64,000 nt of DNA from Akanthomyces muscarius (lineage: Eukaryota > Ascomycota > Sordariomycetes > Hypocreales > Cordycipitaceae). Below the pieces are notes generated by a model. It did not search any database. It was not told where the DNA came from and saw only the letters and a list, made by a program, of their open reading frames with translations. The position numbers were made by a program, and so were the translations under genes. Location of the stretch: the NCBI RefSeq assembly GCF_028009165.1, contig NW_026611618.1:2046001-2110000 (forward strand), in the 5' to 3' direction. This document shows positions 53,865-64,000 of the stretch, in pieces. Position 1 is the stretch's first letter. Each line of letters starts with the position of its first letter.

Positions 53865-53866
<2 letters not shown>

Positions 53867-53892
<26 letters not shown>
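53867..53892. repeat. A26 homopolymer
   Basis: An uninterrupted run of 26 A. Such a run could be a retroposed poly-A tail, but no retroelement body was found to its left. Confidence 0.8.
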
Positions 53893-53897
<5 letters not shown>

Positions 53898-54415
53898 CAA
53901 ACGAATTAGTTACTCAGGTGCGTTTGCCTGCACTTGTGCAGTGCATTATTGACTGAGAAGCCATCGTGACTGGAGGGGCGATCGCCAGCGTCTACCCCAC
54001 AACGAGAAAGGTGCCGTATGTTTATGGCGCACGCCAACCATGGCAATAGTTCTCAGGCCGCCACAATATCAGACAAAAGTGATAATTCCATGGTTATTGC
54101 TGCGTCCGCCGCGGATGCCAACCTGATGCGTTTTACCGGTGTCTGGGTTGAAACAAGCCTAGTCAAGGCTTCTCCTGGATGCATCATCGGCGTCGGCTTG
54201 CCTCTCTCTGTCGACCTGTCTGCAAGCGATGGGGTCATGTGCCTGAGCCCCACCAGATCACAGGCAATCTGCAGCGAGCAGCTGCGTTGACAGGCAATAG
54301 GCACCTACTAAGGATAGAACCTACCTAGGTAGGGAGGCATTTTAGCGTCGCGAGGCACTAGCGCAGCGTCGTTCAGCGCACCGACACCGCTGAAGCTCGG
54401 CAGACCGCCCACTGA

Positions 54416-54452
54416 GGTGTGCCACTGTGCCACTGTGCCATGTGCCACTGTG
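54416..54452. repeat. Imperfect tandem TGTGCCAC repeats
   Basis: TGTGCCAC-TGTGCCAC-TGTGCCA-TGTGCCAC, four near-identical units in 37 bp. Simple tandem duplication; no function inferred. Confidence 0.7.
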
Positions 54453-55145
54453 AGGCCCACAACCTGGTAGCGGAGCTGGCTGTCTGTCACTGATGCAATC
54501 ATTGCACTGTCAGTCTGCCCGTCGCCCGCTTCCTGCCACCGTCCGCCTGCTTCCCTGCTTCCTGACCCCCCCACTGCCTCGTCTTCCGCCAATCGCTGTC
54601 CCTCTAATGATAACCCAAGAGTCTATTGCGAGTCTAAAAGACGCCAATCGCCTCATCCCAGGCCTATAAGCCGTTTCCTGGCGTCCTACCACCTTTCAGC
54701 TTCTGTTATACCGCCGTTACCACCTCCTTTGCTCTGCCAGAGTCTGCATCTGCAGCATCCCCGACAAGACACTCTCGACCGTCCATCGACGCCCGAATCG
54801 ATAGCTCCTGGTTTCGGTAAGTTGGCCCTGACGCAATCGAAGCTCCGTGGCCATGGCCATCCTCGGCTCTTCGCCCGCCACGTTGCCCAGCAGATCTCTG
54901 GGTTGCGCTGTTTCTGCCCAATTGGTGACAGCGTCGAAGAATCTGCTACTTCTGGCGCGAACCCCAATTGCTGTGCCATTTCTGCGGCGTACAATTGCTG
55001 GGAGCCAAAGCCAGCGCGCATCGCCGGCTTCGAACCGAGCTTGTGTGCTAACCACTCCTTATAGAGCTCATCACATTACATCATCGTCATCGCCCTCCAC
55101 CATCCGAACTCCGAGATCATACTTAGCATATAATAATAAAAAACC

Positions 55146-58073
55146 ATGAGCGCTCCAGCACCTCCTGTTGTGCCCGCGCGGCCTTCCAAGAGCCCCAGCA
55201 AGGAAGCGCAGCAAGCTGCCGAGGTACCGAGTATTCCTGCTCGACCTACCAGGAAGAGTGTTGAGCAGCGAAGGCCCTCTAGTAGCGACCGCTTTGCGCA
55301 GTCACCTTTGCACGGCGGCTTCCATCCCAAGGGCCAGCGCCCGACCAGCTCGTCTTCAAGCCACGACCAGTATGGTACCTTGAATGAACCCGTTGACCGC
55401 CCCGCCAGTGTCTCTTTGCCCTCGCTTGGTGAGGAAGGCCGCGAGTACGGCGCCTTTGACAAGCCAGCCGAGGCCCAGCTTGGTTCTTCCCATCAGACCC
55501 GAACCGTCGGCGATAACCTCGAGCTGCATGCCCCCAAGCCTTCTCTTCCTCCCGATAGCGCCAAGCAGCAAATCATGACCGTCACAAGAACTGACTCGGA
55601 CAAAGCTGCCTCTCTTGGTTTCGGCAAGTCGCCCCAGAGGAACGATCGCTCGACTTCTCGTGACCCCATCCGACGTCCCAGCTCAACCCTTTCCACCCAC
55701 AGTGATCACGGCAACCACACTGACGATGAGCATGGCATTCCCAAGATTGGGCAGCGTGTTCCCATGAACAGTCATCTTGGCGACGTTCAAGCTCCTTCAC
55801 CTGCCCCAGAGGAAGGCAAGCGGCACCACAGCCGCAAGCACTCGGCCCGTAACATGCCTCCCGGCAGCTACGGCTTACACGGCCACGGTGTCGACCCCCA
55901 GGACAAGCTGGAAAAGGCTTACTATGAAAAGCATCCCGAGCTCGTGGGCAAGCACAAGAAGCATCATATTCATGACCACCGCCAGAGCGACTATGCTATG
56001 AGCAAGAACGATCTCAACCGCATGGTTCGTGATACCGCCAGGCGTCGACCCACGTCCAGTAAGTACCGCAACACCACAACAGCCTCCCGCAGCCTAATAG
56101 ATTACATAGGTCTTTACAACGAAGCTACCTCTACGCCCACCGAAGATGTTGCCTACCATGCTAGTGATGAATACGCACACCGTATTTCTAGCCCCCAACA
56201 GGCTTCCCAGGCTGAAAAGGGAAGCAGCTATTTCCCGGGAGAAAGTTCTTCGTCCAAGCCCTCAGATGATGAAAAGTCCTCTGTCCTCCATGCCATTCAT
56301 GTCGACGACTCAAAGCACCCTGAGCACTACTCGTACGGTGCCGAGAACCCTGAGGCTGAGGACTATCACGCCCCCATTCTGGCCGATGACGAGATTGATG
56401 CTGGTCCCGATGTGACAGCTCAGCACCCCGCCATCCGACCTGGATTTGACCGTTCCCGCTCTTACGATGCTGATGAGCCAAAGAAGCCCAGCATCCGCCA
56501 TCCCACCATGGCTCACGATGCCGAGGCTGAACGTGGCTTCAGTTCCACCCCCCTCGAAGACCTTGAAGAATATGAGCCACTCTTTGACGAAGAAAAAAAG
56601 GAAGAGGAAAAGAAGCAGGCGGCTGCTGAGAAGAGATCAAGCCGCCACTTCCCCAGTAAGGATATCTGGGAAGACGCACCAAACAGCGTCCATTACTCCA
56701 CCGAGGTTTCAACACCCGACGTTGAAGAACAAAATCTGCGCCCCAAGTCCAAATCTTCATTTTCCGAAAACAGGTCCATCACACCGGCGCAGGCTTTCGC
56801 GCAGTACCAGGAGGAGCTGGCTGAGAAGGAGGCTCGCGGCCGTGCCAACAACTTTTTGCCACTGTCTGCCGACACGAAACCAACATGGATTGATCGTCAA
56901 TCGCATCTCGGTGTGTCCAGGCCTTCCAGCAGCTCACGACGCTTTCCAAGCAAAGACGTTTGGGAGGATGCTCCTGAGAGCCACATTCAGGAAACCACTT
57001 TGTCTGAATCGCCCGCGGATGCCGAAACTAAGCCCGATGTCGAGTCGGATGAGAAGCAAGCCTCTACACGACGCGCCCAGAAAGTCACTGAGGAGTCGCG
57101 AGCCGTGCCTGCTATCCCAAGCCGACCCAAGCCTAAGCAAGCTTCTGACGACGATGTAGCCAAGCAGCCGCCTGCGATTTCAGACAAACCCAAGCCTCAA
57201 ATCCCTTCTCGTCCCGCCAAGAAGCTCTCGGGCGACTCAAAGGATGGAGAGGCTGTCAAGCCGCCGAAGCCGCCCGTGCCTAGCCGCCCGGTCGGTGGAA
57301 AGATTGCAGCTTTGCAGGCAGGGTTCATGAGTGATCTGAATAAGCGTCTCCAACTCGGACCCCAGACCCCAAAGAAGGATGAGCCGGCACAAGAAGAAGA
57401 GGAAGTAGAAAAGGAAAAGGCCCCGCTGTCTGATGCCCGAAAAAGTCGCGCGCGGGGTCCCCAACGCAGAGCTCCCGCGAAGGCGGCATCGCCTGTAAAG
57501 GAGCCATCTGCTTCTGTTTTGTCCATTTGTCAGCCACAAACTCTTTGGAGCATCGATCCGGAGGAAGGAGTCGTCGTTACTGAGGAACCGCACGAGACAG
57601 ACGAGGCCCCCAAGGCACTCAGCAAAACCACCAGCCAAGAGTCTCCCGAGGACTTGTCCAAGACGATCAGCCACGAGTCTTCCAAGGAAATTAGTAGCCC
57701 GCTCACAAAGGAAACTAGTAAGGGCTCCGAGCCTACTTTGGTCAAATGGCCCAGCCCCGATACGACTGGGCCCGAAGCTGGTCCCGTTGGTGGTGAGCTT
57801 GATATTACCGCCCAGACCAACCCCGCGGAGCCTACGCCGGCGGCCTTGGCTGATCCTGCAGCTGATGTGCATACGCCTGCGACGAAGCCGGCCATCCAGG
57901 CGGTCGACGAGACGAGCAAGGATATTGCAACTGCCCAGCTAGCCACTCCTGAGGTTGAGCAGAAGCCTGCTCCGAAACTTCATGATCAAGATGTCGCGCA
58001 TGAGTCGGCTGAGACGGAGAAGGATATTGGTGACGTGCCTCTTGCACAGGCTAAAAGTGAAGAGATTGCTTAG
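55146..58073 (+). CDS. AIM21: Aim21-like actin-patch regulator
   Basis: This matches the Aim21 family (altered inheritance of mitochondria 21), which in yeast joins Tda2 at actin patches and controls capping protein. Exons 55146-56058 and 56110-58073 are joined over a 51-nt in-phase intron, giving 958 aa; retention would add 17 aa. Proline motifs for SH3 binding recur (APPVVPARPSKSPSKE, VPSIPARPTRKS, VPAIPSRPKPK, PQIPSRPAKK, PPVPSRPVGG). The family-defining block GGKIAALQAGFMSDLNKRLQ follows the last of these. Twin repeats SSRHFPSKDIWEDAP and SSRRFPSKDVWEDAP occur about 110 residues apart. The rest is disordered, ending in degenerate TSxESSKE-type repeats. Confidence 0.9.
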   Translation: MSAPAPPVVPARPSKSPSKEAQQAAEVPSIPARPTRKSVEQRRPSSSDRFAQSPLHGGFHPKGQRPTSSSSSHDQYGTLNEPVDRPASVSLPSLGEEGREYGAFDKPAEAQLGSSHQTRTVGDNLELHAPKPSLPPDSAKQQIMTVTRTDSDKAASLGFGKSPQRNDRSTSRDPIRRPSSTLSTHSDHGNHTDDEHGIPKIGQRVPMNSHLGDVQAPSPAPEEGKRHHSRKHSARNMPPGSYGLHGHGVDPQDKLEKAYYEKHPELVGKHKKHHIHDHRQSDYAMSKNDLNRMVRDTARRRPTSSKYRNTTTASRSLIDYIGLYNEATSTPTEDVAYHASDEYAHRISSPQQASQAEKGSSYFPGESSSSKPSDDEKSSVLHAIHVDDSKHPEHYSYGAENPEAEDYHAPILADDEIDAGPDVTAQHPAIRPGFDRSRSYDADEPKKPSIRHPTMAHDAEAERGFSSTPLEDLEEYEPLFDEEKKEEEKKQAAAEKRSSRHFPSKDIWEDAPNSVHYSTEVSTPDVEEQNLRPKSKSSFSENRSITPAQAFAQYQEELAEKEARGRANNFLPLSADTKPTWIDRQSHLGVSRPSSSSRRFPSKDVWEDAPESHIQETTLSESPADAETKPDVESDEKQASTRRAQKVTEESRAVPAIPSRPKPKQASDDDVAKQPPAISDKPKPQIPSRPAKKLSGDSKDGEAVKPPKPPVPSRPVGGKIAALQAGFMSDLNKRLQLGPQTPKKDEPAQEEEEVEKEKAPLSDARKSRARGPQRRAPAKAASPVKEPSASVLSICQPQTLWSIDPEEGVVVTEEPHETDEAPKALSKTTSQESPEDLSKTISHESSKEISSPLTKETSKGSEPTLVKWPSPDTTGPEAGPVGGELDITAQTNPAEPTPAALADPAADVHTPATKPAIQAVDETSKDIATAQLATPEVEQKPAPKLHDQDVAHESAETEKDIGDVPLAQAKSEEIA

Positions 58074-58291
58074 ATGTAAAGATTGTTTTTTTGGATTTTG
58101 TTTGAATTTCAATGCGCTTTTTTAAGAGGTTGTTCAATCAAATCGTACCATACAGTAGTTTCTATTGTCACGCGTATATGCCGTCGAGTTGAACAAGTGA
58201 GAATTGACATGCATTTGCTATCCGGAATTCTAATATACACGTTGATTATACAGGGCAGGCTTTTCCCCCAGTCCAACGCACTCACACACTC
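58074..58291. other. Convergent 3' spacer
   Basis: A short AT-rich spacer between AIM21 and the convergent poly-Q membrane-protein gene. No gene is seen. Confidence 0.6.
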
Positions 58292-59584
58292 CTACCTCCC
58301 GCTCCATCCAGAACGTGCCTGTCCTTCACCGGAACGGTCCCGGTCCACGAGCTGGTCAAACTCCCTCTGCGCCTTGTCCTGCGCCGCGCGGTCCGCGCCG
58401 TCACCCGCATCGCCCCAGGACAGCTGTCCACCGGGCTGCTGCTGCTGCTGCCCCTGCGATTGTTGACCGCCCCACCGCTGCTGCTGCTGCTGCTGCTGCT
58501 GGGGAGATGCGCGCTGTGATTGCTGGCGGAGACGGTCCCAGGTCGAGCCGCTGCCGCCGGCGTTGCCGTACGGGGAGGGAGAGTCGCTGGGCGCCGATCC
58601 CGCGACGGGCGAGGCGTCGTCAATGTCGGCGCTGTCCCAGCCAGAGCTGGACTGCTGCGAGGGCACGGATGATGACTGGCCGTAGTTGCCGCTGCTGCCG
58701 CCGCCGCTGCTGCCCCAGCCGGCGTTGCTGGCTTGCGACTGCATCCTCTGTCCGTACTGCTGTTGCTGTTGCTGCTGCTGCTGCTCCGATTGCTTATACG
58801 TATCCCAACCAGTCTGCGCCGCCTCCTGTATCGACTGCTGCTGCTGCTGCTGCTGGGCATCATCACCTCCGCCGCTGCCAAACGAGTTGCTGGACCAGTC
58901 CTCGGCCTCCTTCTTCCTGCCCATGTAGTTACCCTCCTCGTCGCGCACGAGCTGCCGCAGACGCTCATCCACCGCCATCTGCTGCTTCTCGTACATGACA
59001 TTGTACGCCATGAGGGGCGCCTGGAGCGTGACGCTCGTCGCGACCGAGTACGCAATGTACCGCGCGCCATGCCACATGGTCTTGCGCAGGATGGCCCCGC
59101 GCGGCGGCGGGAGCACTTGCGGCGTCCACAGCGGGAAGCGCAGCGTGTGGCGGCCGCGCCACGTGAGGAAGGCGGACAGGCCCGTGAGCGACCAGCTGAT
59201 GAGGGCCATGCGGTCGGCGCCGCGCGCGACGTGCTCGGTGACGGCGCGCGCCTCGCCGTCGCTCAGCAGCCGGTCGTGTCCAACGGCGAGGCCGACGACG
59301 CTGAGCTCGGCGAGCTGCGCGTACGAGGTGCGCGTGAGGAGCCGCGCGCGCGCGTACCACGCCGGCGAGGTGTCGCCAAAGACGCGCCCGATTTGCTCCC
59401 GCACGGAGGGCTGGAATCGTCGGTGCTTTTCGATGTTGGCGCGCCGCTTAGCCTCGAGCTCGGCCCGGACGGCGCGGCTGCTGTCGCCGGGGTGCATGCG
59501 TTGCTGCTGCTGCGGAGAAGGATTGGTCGGGTTGCTGCTGCTGCCGCCGCTGCTGCCGGCATTGTTGCCGTTTGAGCCGTCCAT
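58292..59584 (-). CDS. Poly-glutamine fungal membrane protein, 430 aa
   Basis: A single uninterrupted frame. The N-terminus is Asn/Ser/Gly-rich. Residues ~40-210 look ordered: RRANIEKHRRFQPSVREQIG then GRVFGDTSPAWYARARLLTR, and two probable membrane helices, RMALISWSLTGLSAFLTW and RYIAYSVATSVTLQAPLMAY, separated by FPLWTPQVLPPPRGAILRKT with MWHGAR. This domain recurs in Pezizomycotina proteins without known role; some are labelled endo-beta-glucanase in databases, which the sequence here does not support. The C-terminal half is disordered with several CAG/CTG-encoded poly-Q runs (7-9 Q) and Ser/Gly stretches, and ends charged. Location is probably an intracellular membrane. Confidence 0.78.
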   Translation of the reverse strand: MDGSNGNNAGSSGGSSSNPTNPSPQQQQRMHPGDSSRAVRAELEAKRRANIEKHRRFQPSVREQIGRVFGDTSPAWYARARLLTRTSYAQLAELSVVGLAVGHDRLLSDGEARAVTEHVARGADRMALISWSLTGLSAFLTWRGRHTLRFPLWTPQVLPPPRGAILRKTMWHGARYIAYSVATSVTLQAPLMAYNVMYEKQQMAVDERLRQLVRDEEGNYMGRKKEAEDWSSNSFGSGGGDDAQQQQQQQSIQEAAQTGWDTYKQSEQQQQQQQQQYGQRMQSQASNAGWGSSGGGSSGNYGQSSSVPSQQSSSGWDSADIDDASPVAGSAPSDSPSPYGNAGGSGSTWDRLRQQSQRASPQQQQQQQQRWGGQQSQGQQQQQPGGQLSWGDAGDGADRAAQDKAQREFDQLVDRDRSGEGQARSGWSGR

Positions 59585-60751
59585 GTTGGGCGGCGAGGTG
59601 GGATTCGGGGAAACGGTCGATGGGATGATGGAGGAAGCAGAGAGTGGGATGGTGATGACGCAGTGGAGTTGACTGTGAAGAGCTCTGGGAAATGTGGGGA
59701 GCTGTGATCTCGGAACCCGAAAGCGGTAGAGTAAATCGATAACATCAAAAGAGTAAATTGGAAAATGCGAAGAAGACTACTCAGGTGGAAGACAGGCTTT
59801 CGAAGAGAACTCACAAGATATCATTTGGTTGTGTAATGTCCAATTTAATGAGATGAAGCTCTAAAGCCGCTGGCTCATTCGACTCTTCGAGACTGGCCAC
59901 CCTTCTGGGTTTCGTTCTTCCCATTGACCAACTATTAAAGATCTTTGTAAAGATAGAACCCGGGGTATTTATCAAGCATGGAATAAAATTAGTAAATGAA
60001 GGCCCGCCTAATAAACTATTTGCTGGGCTGTGCCTTCAGTCTATAGTTTAGCCATTGGTTCTTGCACGTTGAGCACGCTGTCCAAGGTCTTAGAAGGCGG
60101 CACTTGAAAAGGCCACCGTCTTTTTCCTTTCCGGAAAGGTTTGGTATCAGAGAAGCCCTCAGAATCTTTGCAATAATCGCCCATGGATGGAGTATCCTCG
60201 AAAACTCCTGTCGGAAGTCACACCGCGTGCGCTGCCGCCCGCTTGCTGTCCAGAGTAGCCCACATCCCCCGCCAGTATCGTCCTTCCCTGTCCATTTTTC
60301 GGAATAGAAGCTCCACAGTGAGAAGCGGCGTTTTTACAAGCTGATAGTTTTGGAAACAGATATTGCATGCGGAGGATTTCAATACGGTGGATTCTCATAT
60401 GATGTGTGCAGGCTGCAGCTGCACAGCCACGACACACTCGACGCCTTGCAGCCTTGCCATACTGTTGCCAGTTGTCAGCTTGTGACTGATCATAATGTGG
60501 TGTCTCAAAAATAATTCTCCTGCGGTTTTTCCTGATGACAAGTCGGGGCTGAACCAATGCAACTTCGGTGAAGCGATTGAAATGAGTGGCAGTGGAAGCC
60601 GTGTTAGGACATGCAGCTAACAAAAAAAAAAAGAGACTTTGGCGGTATCTAACACCAGAAGTTCATTCTTCACAATCTATAGGTGTTTCTATCGATGTAT
60701 TTCCGTCACATGTTCTCATTTGCATTATCTTTCCCGCTGCCCGGCGCCCGT
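59585..60751. other. Intergenic, no gene recognised
   Basis: About 1.2 kb between the poly-Q gene start and the P450 3' end. Short frames on both strands have no motif. Confidence 0.55.
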
Positions 60752-62546
60752 CTAGGCTGAAGCTACCTCAGCCTCCGAGCCCTTTCGAGTGATTCTCACG
60801 TAAAAGTCGCTTTGGAAGAAGATGCCATAGCACAAACTAGTCCAAGGCTTCTGGCTGTTTATAGCCTGTATATCGTATCTGCGAAAAAGCTGCAAGAATG
60901 TTAGTAACTTGCCAAGACTGGCGATTAAGCTTAGTGTGATCAGCCATGAGCGGTCAAAACTTACCTCCACCAGCATCTTGTTCAAATTCATCATGGCGAT
61001 TGGAATCCCTAGACAGCGTGTCATGCCGTGGCCAAAGATGAGCTCCTGCACCTTGGCCATGGCGGCCAGTCGCTGGCCCCCATCGTCGTAGCTCTCCGGG
61101 AGCCATCGTTCGGGCCGGAACACATGTGCATCTGTACCAAAGACGGGATTCAACTGCGTGCCCCATGCATTGAGACCAACGAAGGTGCCGCCGGGTATTT
61201 TCCGACCGTCGGGCAGTTGGAGGCCTTCGGGTGGCGCCTCTCTTTCGCGGAGCTGCGTGATGGGCGGGAATCGACGAAGACCCTCACGGATAACGGCCTG
61301 TAAATAGGGCAGCTTCTGAGCCTCGTCGTTGCGAATGGGATACGATATTTGACCTTCAGCTTCGGCAGTGGATATCTCATTGCTGAGTCTCTGGTACACC
61401 GTCGGTGTCGATATGATCGACAGTAGCGTCGCGCGCAGAGCCGTGGCAGTAGTATCCGAGCCGGCGACACTGTTTCCACATTTAGTATACTCAGCCCCAA
61501 TAGAAAACATGTCCTACATAAAACAAAAGACGCCCATGAACAATGTGTAGGAAAAGGGTAAGTTTCATACAGTGTAATGGATATCTCCGTCTCGGCCTCG
61601 TCAGGGCTGAGTCCGCGCTTCAGGAAAGACCCTAGCATGTCAGGCTTGGGCTTCTCGCTTTCATTCAAGCGGCAGTCAATGACTTGACGAGATAACTATA
61701 CAATGATTAGTGAAGCAGTTCCCGCAAGGATGGCGTTCTACTTACTCCCATGATGACGCCGATGCCTGTTTTGTCCGCCGAAGATGGTACGACGAGCCCT
61801 CTAACCCAAGGCACAGCAGAAATCCACCTGAGTACTGTGTTGAATGCTAGCATGACCGAAAAATGCTGCACAATTGGTAGTTGCATTTCTATGGTTGCGA
61901 TAAAGTTGTGTTTATCCGAGTCGGACTCGACGAAGCCCATTGGCTTCCCGAAGCAGAGATGCGTAATCGTGTCTATGGTAAAGTACTGGATCCTTTTCGC
62001 AATGTCAAACGACTTTGCCAGTGTTGCACTAGAGACCCAGTGCTTCTCGATGCGAGATATAAATCCGTCAATACGCTCGTCGACCGCTTCCTCGAGACCC
62101 TGAATGTCTTTTCCCGCGTAACCAGGCGCCATTCTACGCCGCATGGCATTGTGCACTCGGGGGTCTCGCTCAGAGACAATGTTTGTCACGCGCGGGTCGA
62201 TGCGGATTGAGTCGAACCATGGGCCGCGTCGCCACTTGGACCCAACAGCCAGAATCTGCCGCGTCAAGTCGGGATCGCTGGTCACAAGATGATTCGGTCC
62301 CACGCGGGCAACAGCACCGTACTTCTGGTTCACGTCGACAAATATTTGAGCCGAGTTTCCGGACGCAATTGTCTTGCAGAGCCACAATCGAGTGTAGGCG
62401 GCCCAAGAAGGGCCGGGGAAGTCTTGCAGGTGACACCGCGCAGTAACAAGTTTACGGGCGGCAAGGATCAGGGGCAGGGCCAGCAAAATGGTGAGAGCGA
62501 GTGCTAATTTGACGTCTGAGGTGTTTTTCACGAGACCGAGGGACAT
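60752..62546 (-). CDS. Cytochrome P450 monooxygenase
   Basis: Four exons (61746-62546, 61571-61695, 60965-61469, 60752-60889) give 522 aa. I prefer ATG 62546 because MSLGLVKNTSDVKLALALTI starts just before the membrane anchor; ATG 62651 would add 35 aa. Landmarks are the I-helix LVAGSDTTATAL, restored by a 101-nt intron; the K-helix ExxR in VIREGLRRFPPITQLRERE; the PERW motif FRPERWLPE; and the heme loop FGHGMTRCLGIPIA with the Cys ligand. All are intact, so an active ER-bound enzyme is likely. It fits the broad group that includes pisatin-demethylase-like P450s, but the substrate cannot be told. No secondary-metabolite partner gene is visible before the window ends. Confidence 0.92.
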
Positions 62547-62651
62547 TCTGGGCACTTTCTCTAGCCTCCAGAATGCCTGGCGCTCATTTGAGTCCCAGTC
62601 GGGAGTGATGAAAGAGAGATTGTACATGTTGAGATGCCTACCTCGGGCCAT

Positions 62652-64000
62652 CGAAGCAACGAATGCGTCCTATGTGCAAGTATCTATATACTAATATAGA
62701 TACTTGAGTCAATCTACTTTCTGTCAATTCACAGTATCATTTGATGGGCTGAGTGCCTAAAAGGCGCAATGTAGTCCGAGCAAGGACTTACACGCCGCCA
62801 GGGACGGCTGCAAGCCCTCCAGTATGCGACTCGACGTGTCCATGCATGCATGCACCCGCTGCATCATTCAATGAAAGGTTTGCCACAATGATTCCCATAG
62901 ACGTCCTTCGAGCCTCGTTGAGCGGGCAGGTATGCATTTCGGTGTGTGCAAGGCTCCGTACACGTACATACACATTGCTGTCGGCGGCCAATCATGATAA
63001 ATGACGAAGAACACGTTTCGTCACCTGTTCAAACCAATGGTATGAGTTATAGAAAACTACTAACACGGATCAAGCCTCACGCTCACGGTTTGAGTGTTTT
63101 ACTTGCGCCCTCTATAAGTCACTCCTTGTGTCGAGGCCAAGAACTGTGTTAGTGGGCCGGCCACATTCTCGTGTTGGTAGTGCAAACAAGGCTTCCGATG
63201 CCACCTACCGTATTAACAGCGCCTAGTTTGAATGCAGGCATTTCTGATCCTTCTATAAGATTCGATTCTTGACGAAAAAATTAGGTCTCAGCCTTGTGCT
63301 TATCACCGGGCGTCGCCAAGGGACGTCAGCAAAACCAAAGACTCGAACTGATCCTGCAGCCGGATGAGGCGGATGATAGCTTAGTGCGTTAAGGCACCAA
63401 GGACTTACCCAAATCTGTAGGCGTCGAACGGCTGTCGAAAGAGACCGGACGAATGTGGGTAGAAATCAGCCTTGTCTTGCCTTGGAGGAGGTCCATGTTG
63501 TGAACCATGGTCAGATATCACAATGCGGGCGCTTTGGCATACGCATGCATGTAGGCCCACAAGGTGTCCGCCCCGAATCTGCAACGACCCAAAGAGGTTC
63601 CGAGTATTTTGCAGGAAATTTCGAGAGGGGGTTGACTCGGAGCATCTAAGAACGACCTGTCGCTTCCTACCGCTGTTGCTTATCTACAATGGTCGCCTCT
63701 TCGAGTCTCCGTGCCACGCTGGATGAGACATGCATTGAACAAGAGCACTCCGAAGTATATCAATGAAGGAGCGGGAGTCACCAAATCATCTGCGGAGATG
63801 GTACTTGCAACTGTGCATGCGCCACTTTCGATGCCCAACAACAGCTTTGATATTGGTTCTATTAAAACACGAGCCTCAGTTATAGTCCGGCAACCCAAAC
63901 GTTGCGTACGCGCACTGTGTACAAAGCTGGACGTACAAGGCTGCGAGCTCTTGCATACAAGTGGCTGCATTTTGGCGCGGCCTCCTGAAGACCGCAAGAG
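62652..64000. other. Right-end intergenic region with a tRNA-like relic
   Basis: No coding gene is supported in 1.3 kb. A stretch at about 63373-63430 looks like a tRNA 5' half: box A-like TAGCTTAGTGCGTTAAGGCAC. Its box B-like GGCGTCGAAC is poor, so it is at best a decayed tRNA or tRNA-derived element. A 105-codon minus-strand frame near the right edge has no motif. Confidence 0.5.

Larger units (their letters stand above)
53610..55145. other. Intergenic with A26 tract, tandem repeats and palindrome
   Basis: Upstream of both the DUF6604-like gene and AIM21, so both promoters lie here. It holds an A26 run (53867-53892), four imperfect copies of TGTGCCAC at about 54416-54452 and a perfect palindrome CCTACCTAGGTAGG (54320-54333). 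No coding frame is supported. Confidence 0.6.

Noticed and set aside
62705..62711. TGAGTCA just upstream of the P450 gene
   Set aside because: P450 genes are not classic CPC1 targets; chance match cannot be excluded, so it is not listed as a site.
1..64000. CRISPR arrays, rRNA genes, intact transposons
   Set aside because: No regularly spaced repeats, no dispersed 5S consensus and no transposase or reverse-transcriptase motif were seen on either strand.

Overview
This window looks like a chromosome segment from a filamentous ascomycete (Pezizomycotina), probably a Sordariomycete of the order Hypocreales. The evidence is the short GT-AG introns (about 46-240 nt), the widely spaced single genes on both strands, and families such as Mon2, CPC1, Tvp18, Aim21 and the bifunctional His7. 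The order-level placement is an inference from protein flavour, not from a database search.

Left third (1-22 kb): the 5' part of a MON2/YSL2 homologue runs off the left edge. Next come a decayed fungal APH-type phosphotransferase pseudogene, an OPT oligopeptide transporter, the amino-acid-starvation regulator CPC1 (bZIP), two small minus-strand genes (one an orphan DnaJ-type zinc-finger protein), a secreted GH105-type glycosidase and a coiled-coil protein.

Middle third (22-44 kb): a divergent ribosomal-protein pair (eL30 / uL16), a conserved 548-aa protein, a 967-aa protein with an N-terminal Cys/His motif, a VPS62-like protein, a TFIIIC tau55-type subunit divergent from HIS7, and ornithine decarboxylase antizyme (OAZ).

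Right third (44-64 kb): an ArfGAP-UBA protein (Gts1/Ucp3 type), TVP18, an intron-containing tRNA-Gly(GCC), a broken DUF6604-like gene, AIM21, a poly-Q membrane protein and a cytochrome P450.

The most striking content is translational control. (1) CPC1 has a 250-codon in-frame, stop-free region upstream of its first AUG. Two uORFs lie inside it: a 2-aa uORF1 and a 40-aa uORF2. This is the layout described for Neurospora cpc-1, where near-cognate codons start extended isoforms. (2) The OAZ gene carries a TCC-TGA +1 frameshift site whose stop codon sits inside a perfect 8-bp hairpin. Just upstream is an intron whose two possible 3' splice sites would either keep or abolish the need for frameshifting. 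(3) Candidate CPC1/Gcn4 sites (TGAGTCA) lie upstream of cpc1 itself and in the HIS7 promoter, so the window may hold both a regulator and one of its targets. Intergenic space is large and shows no recognisable genes over several multi-kilobase stretches.
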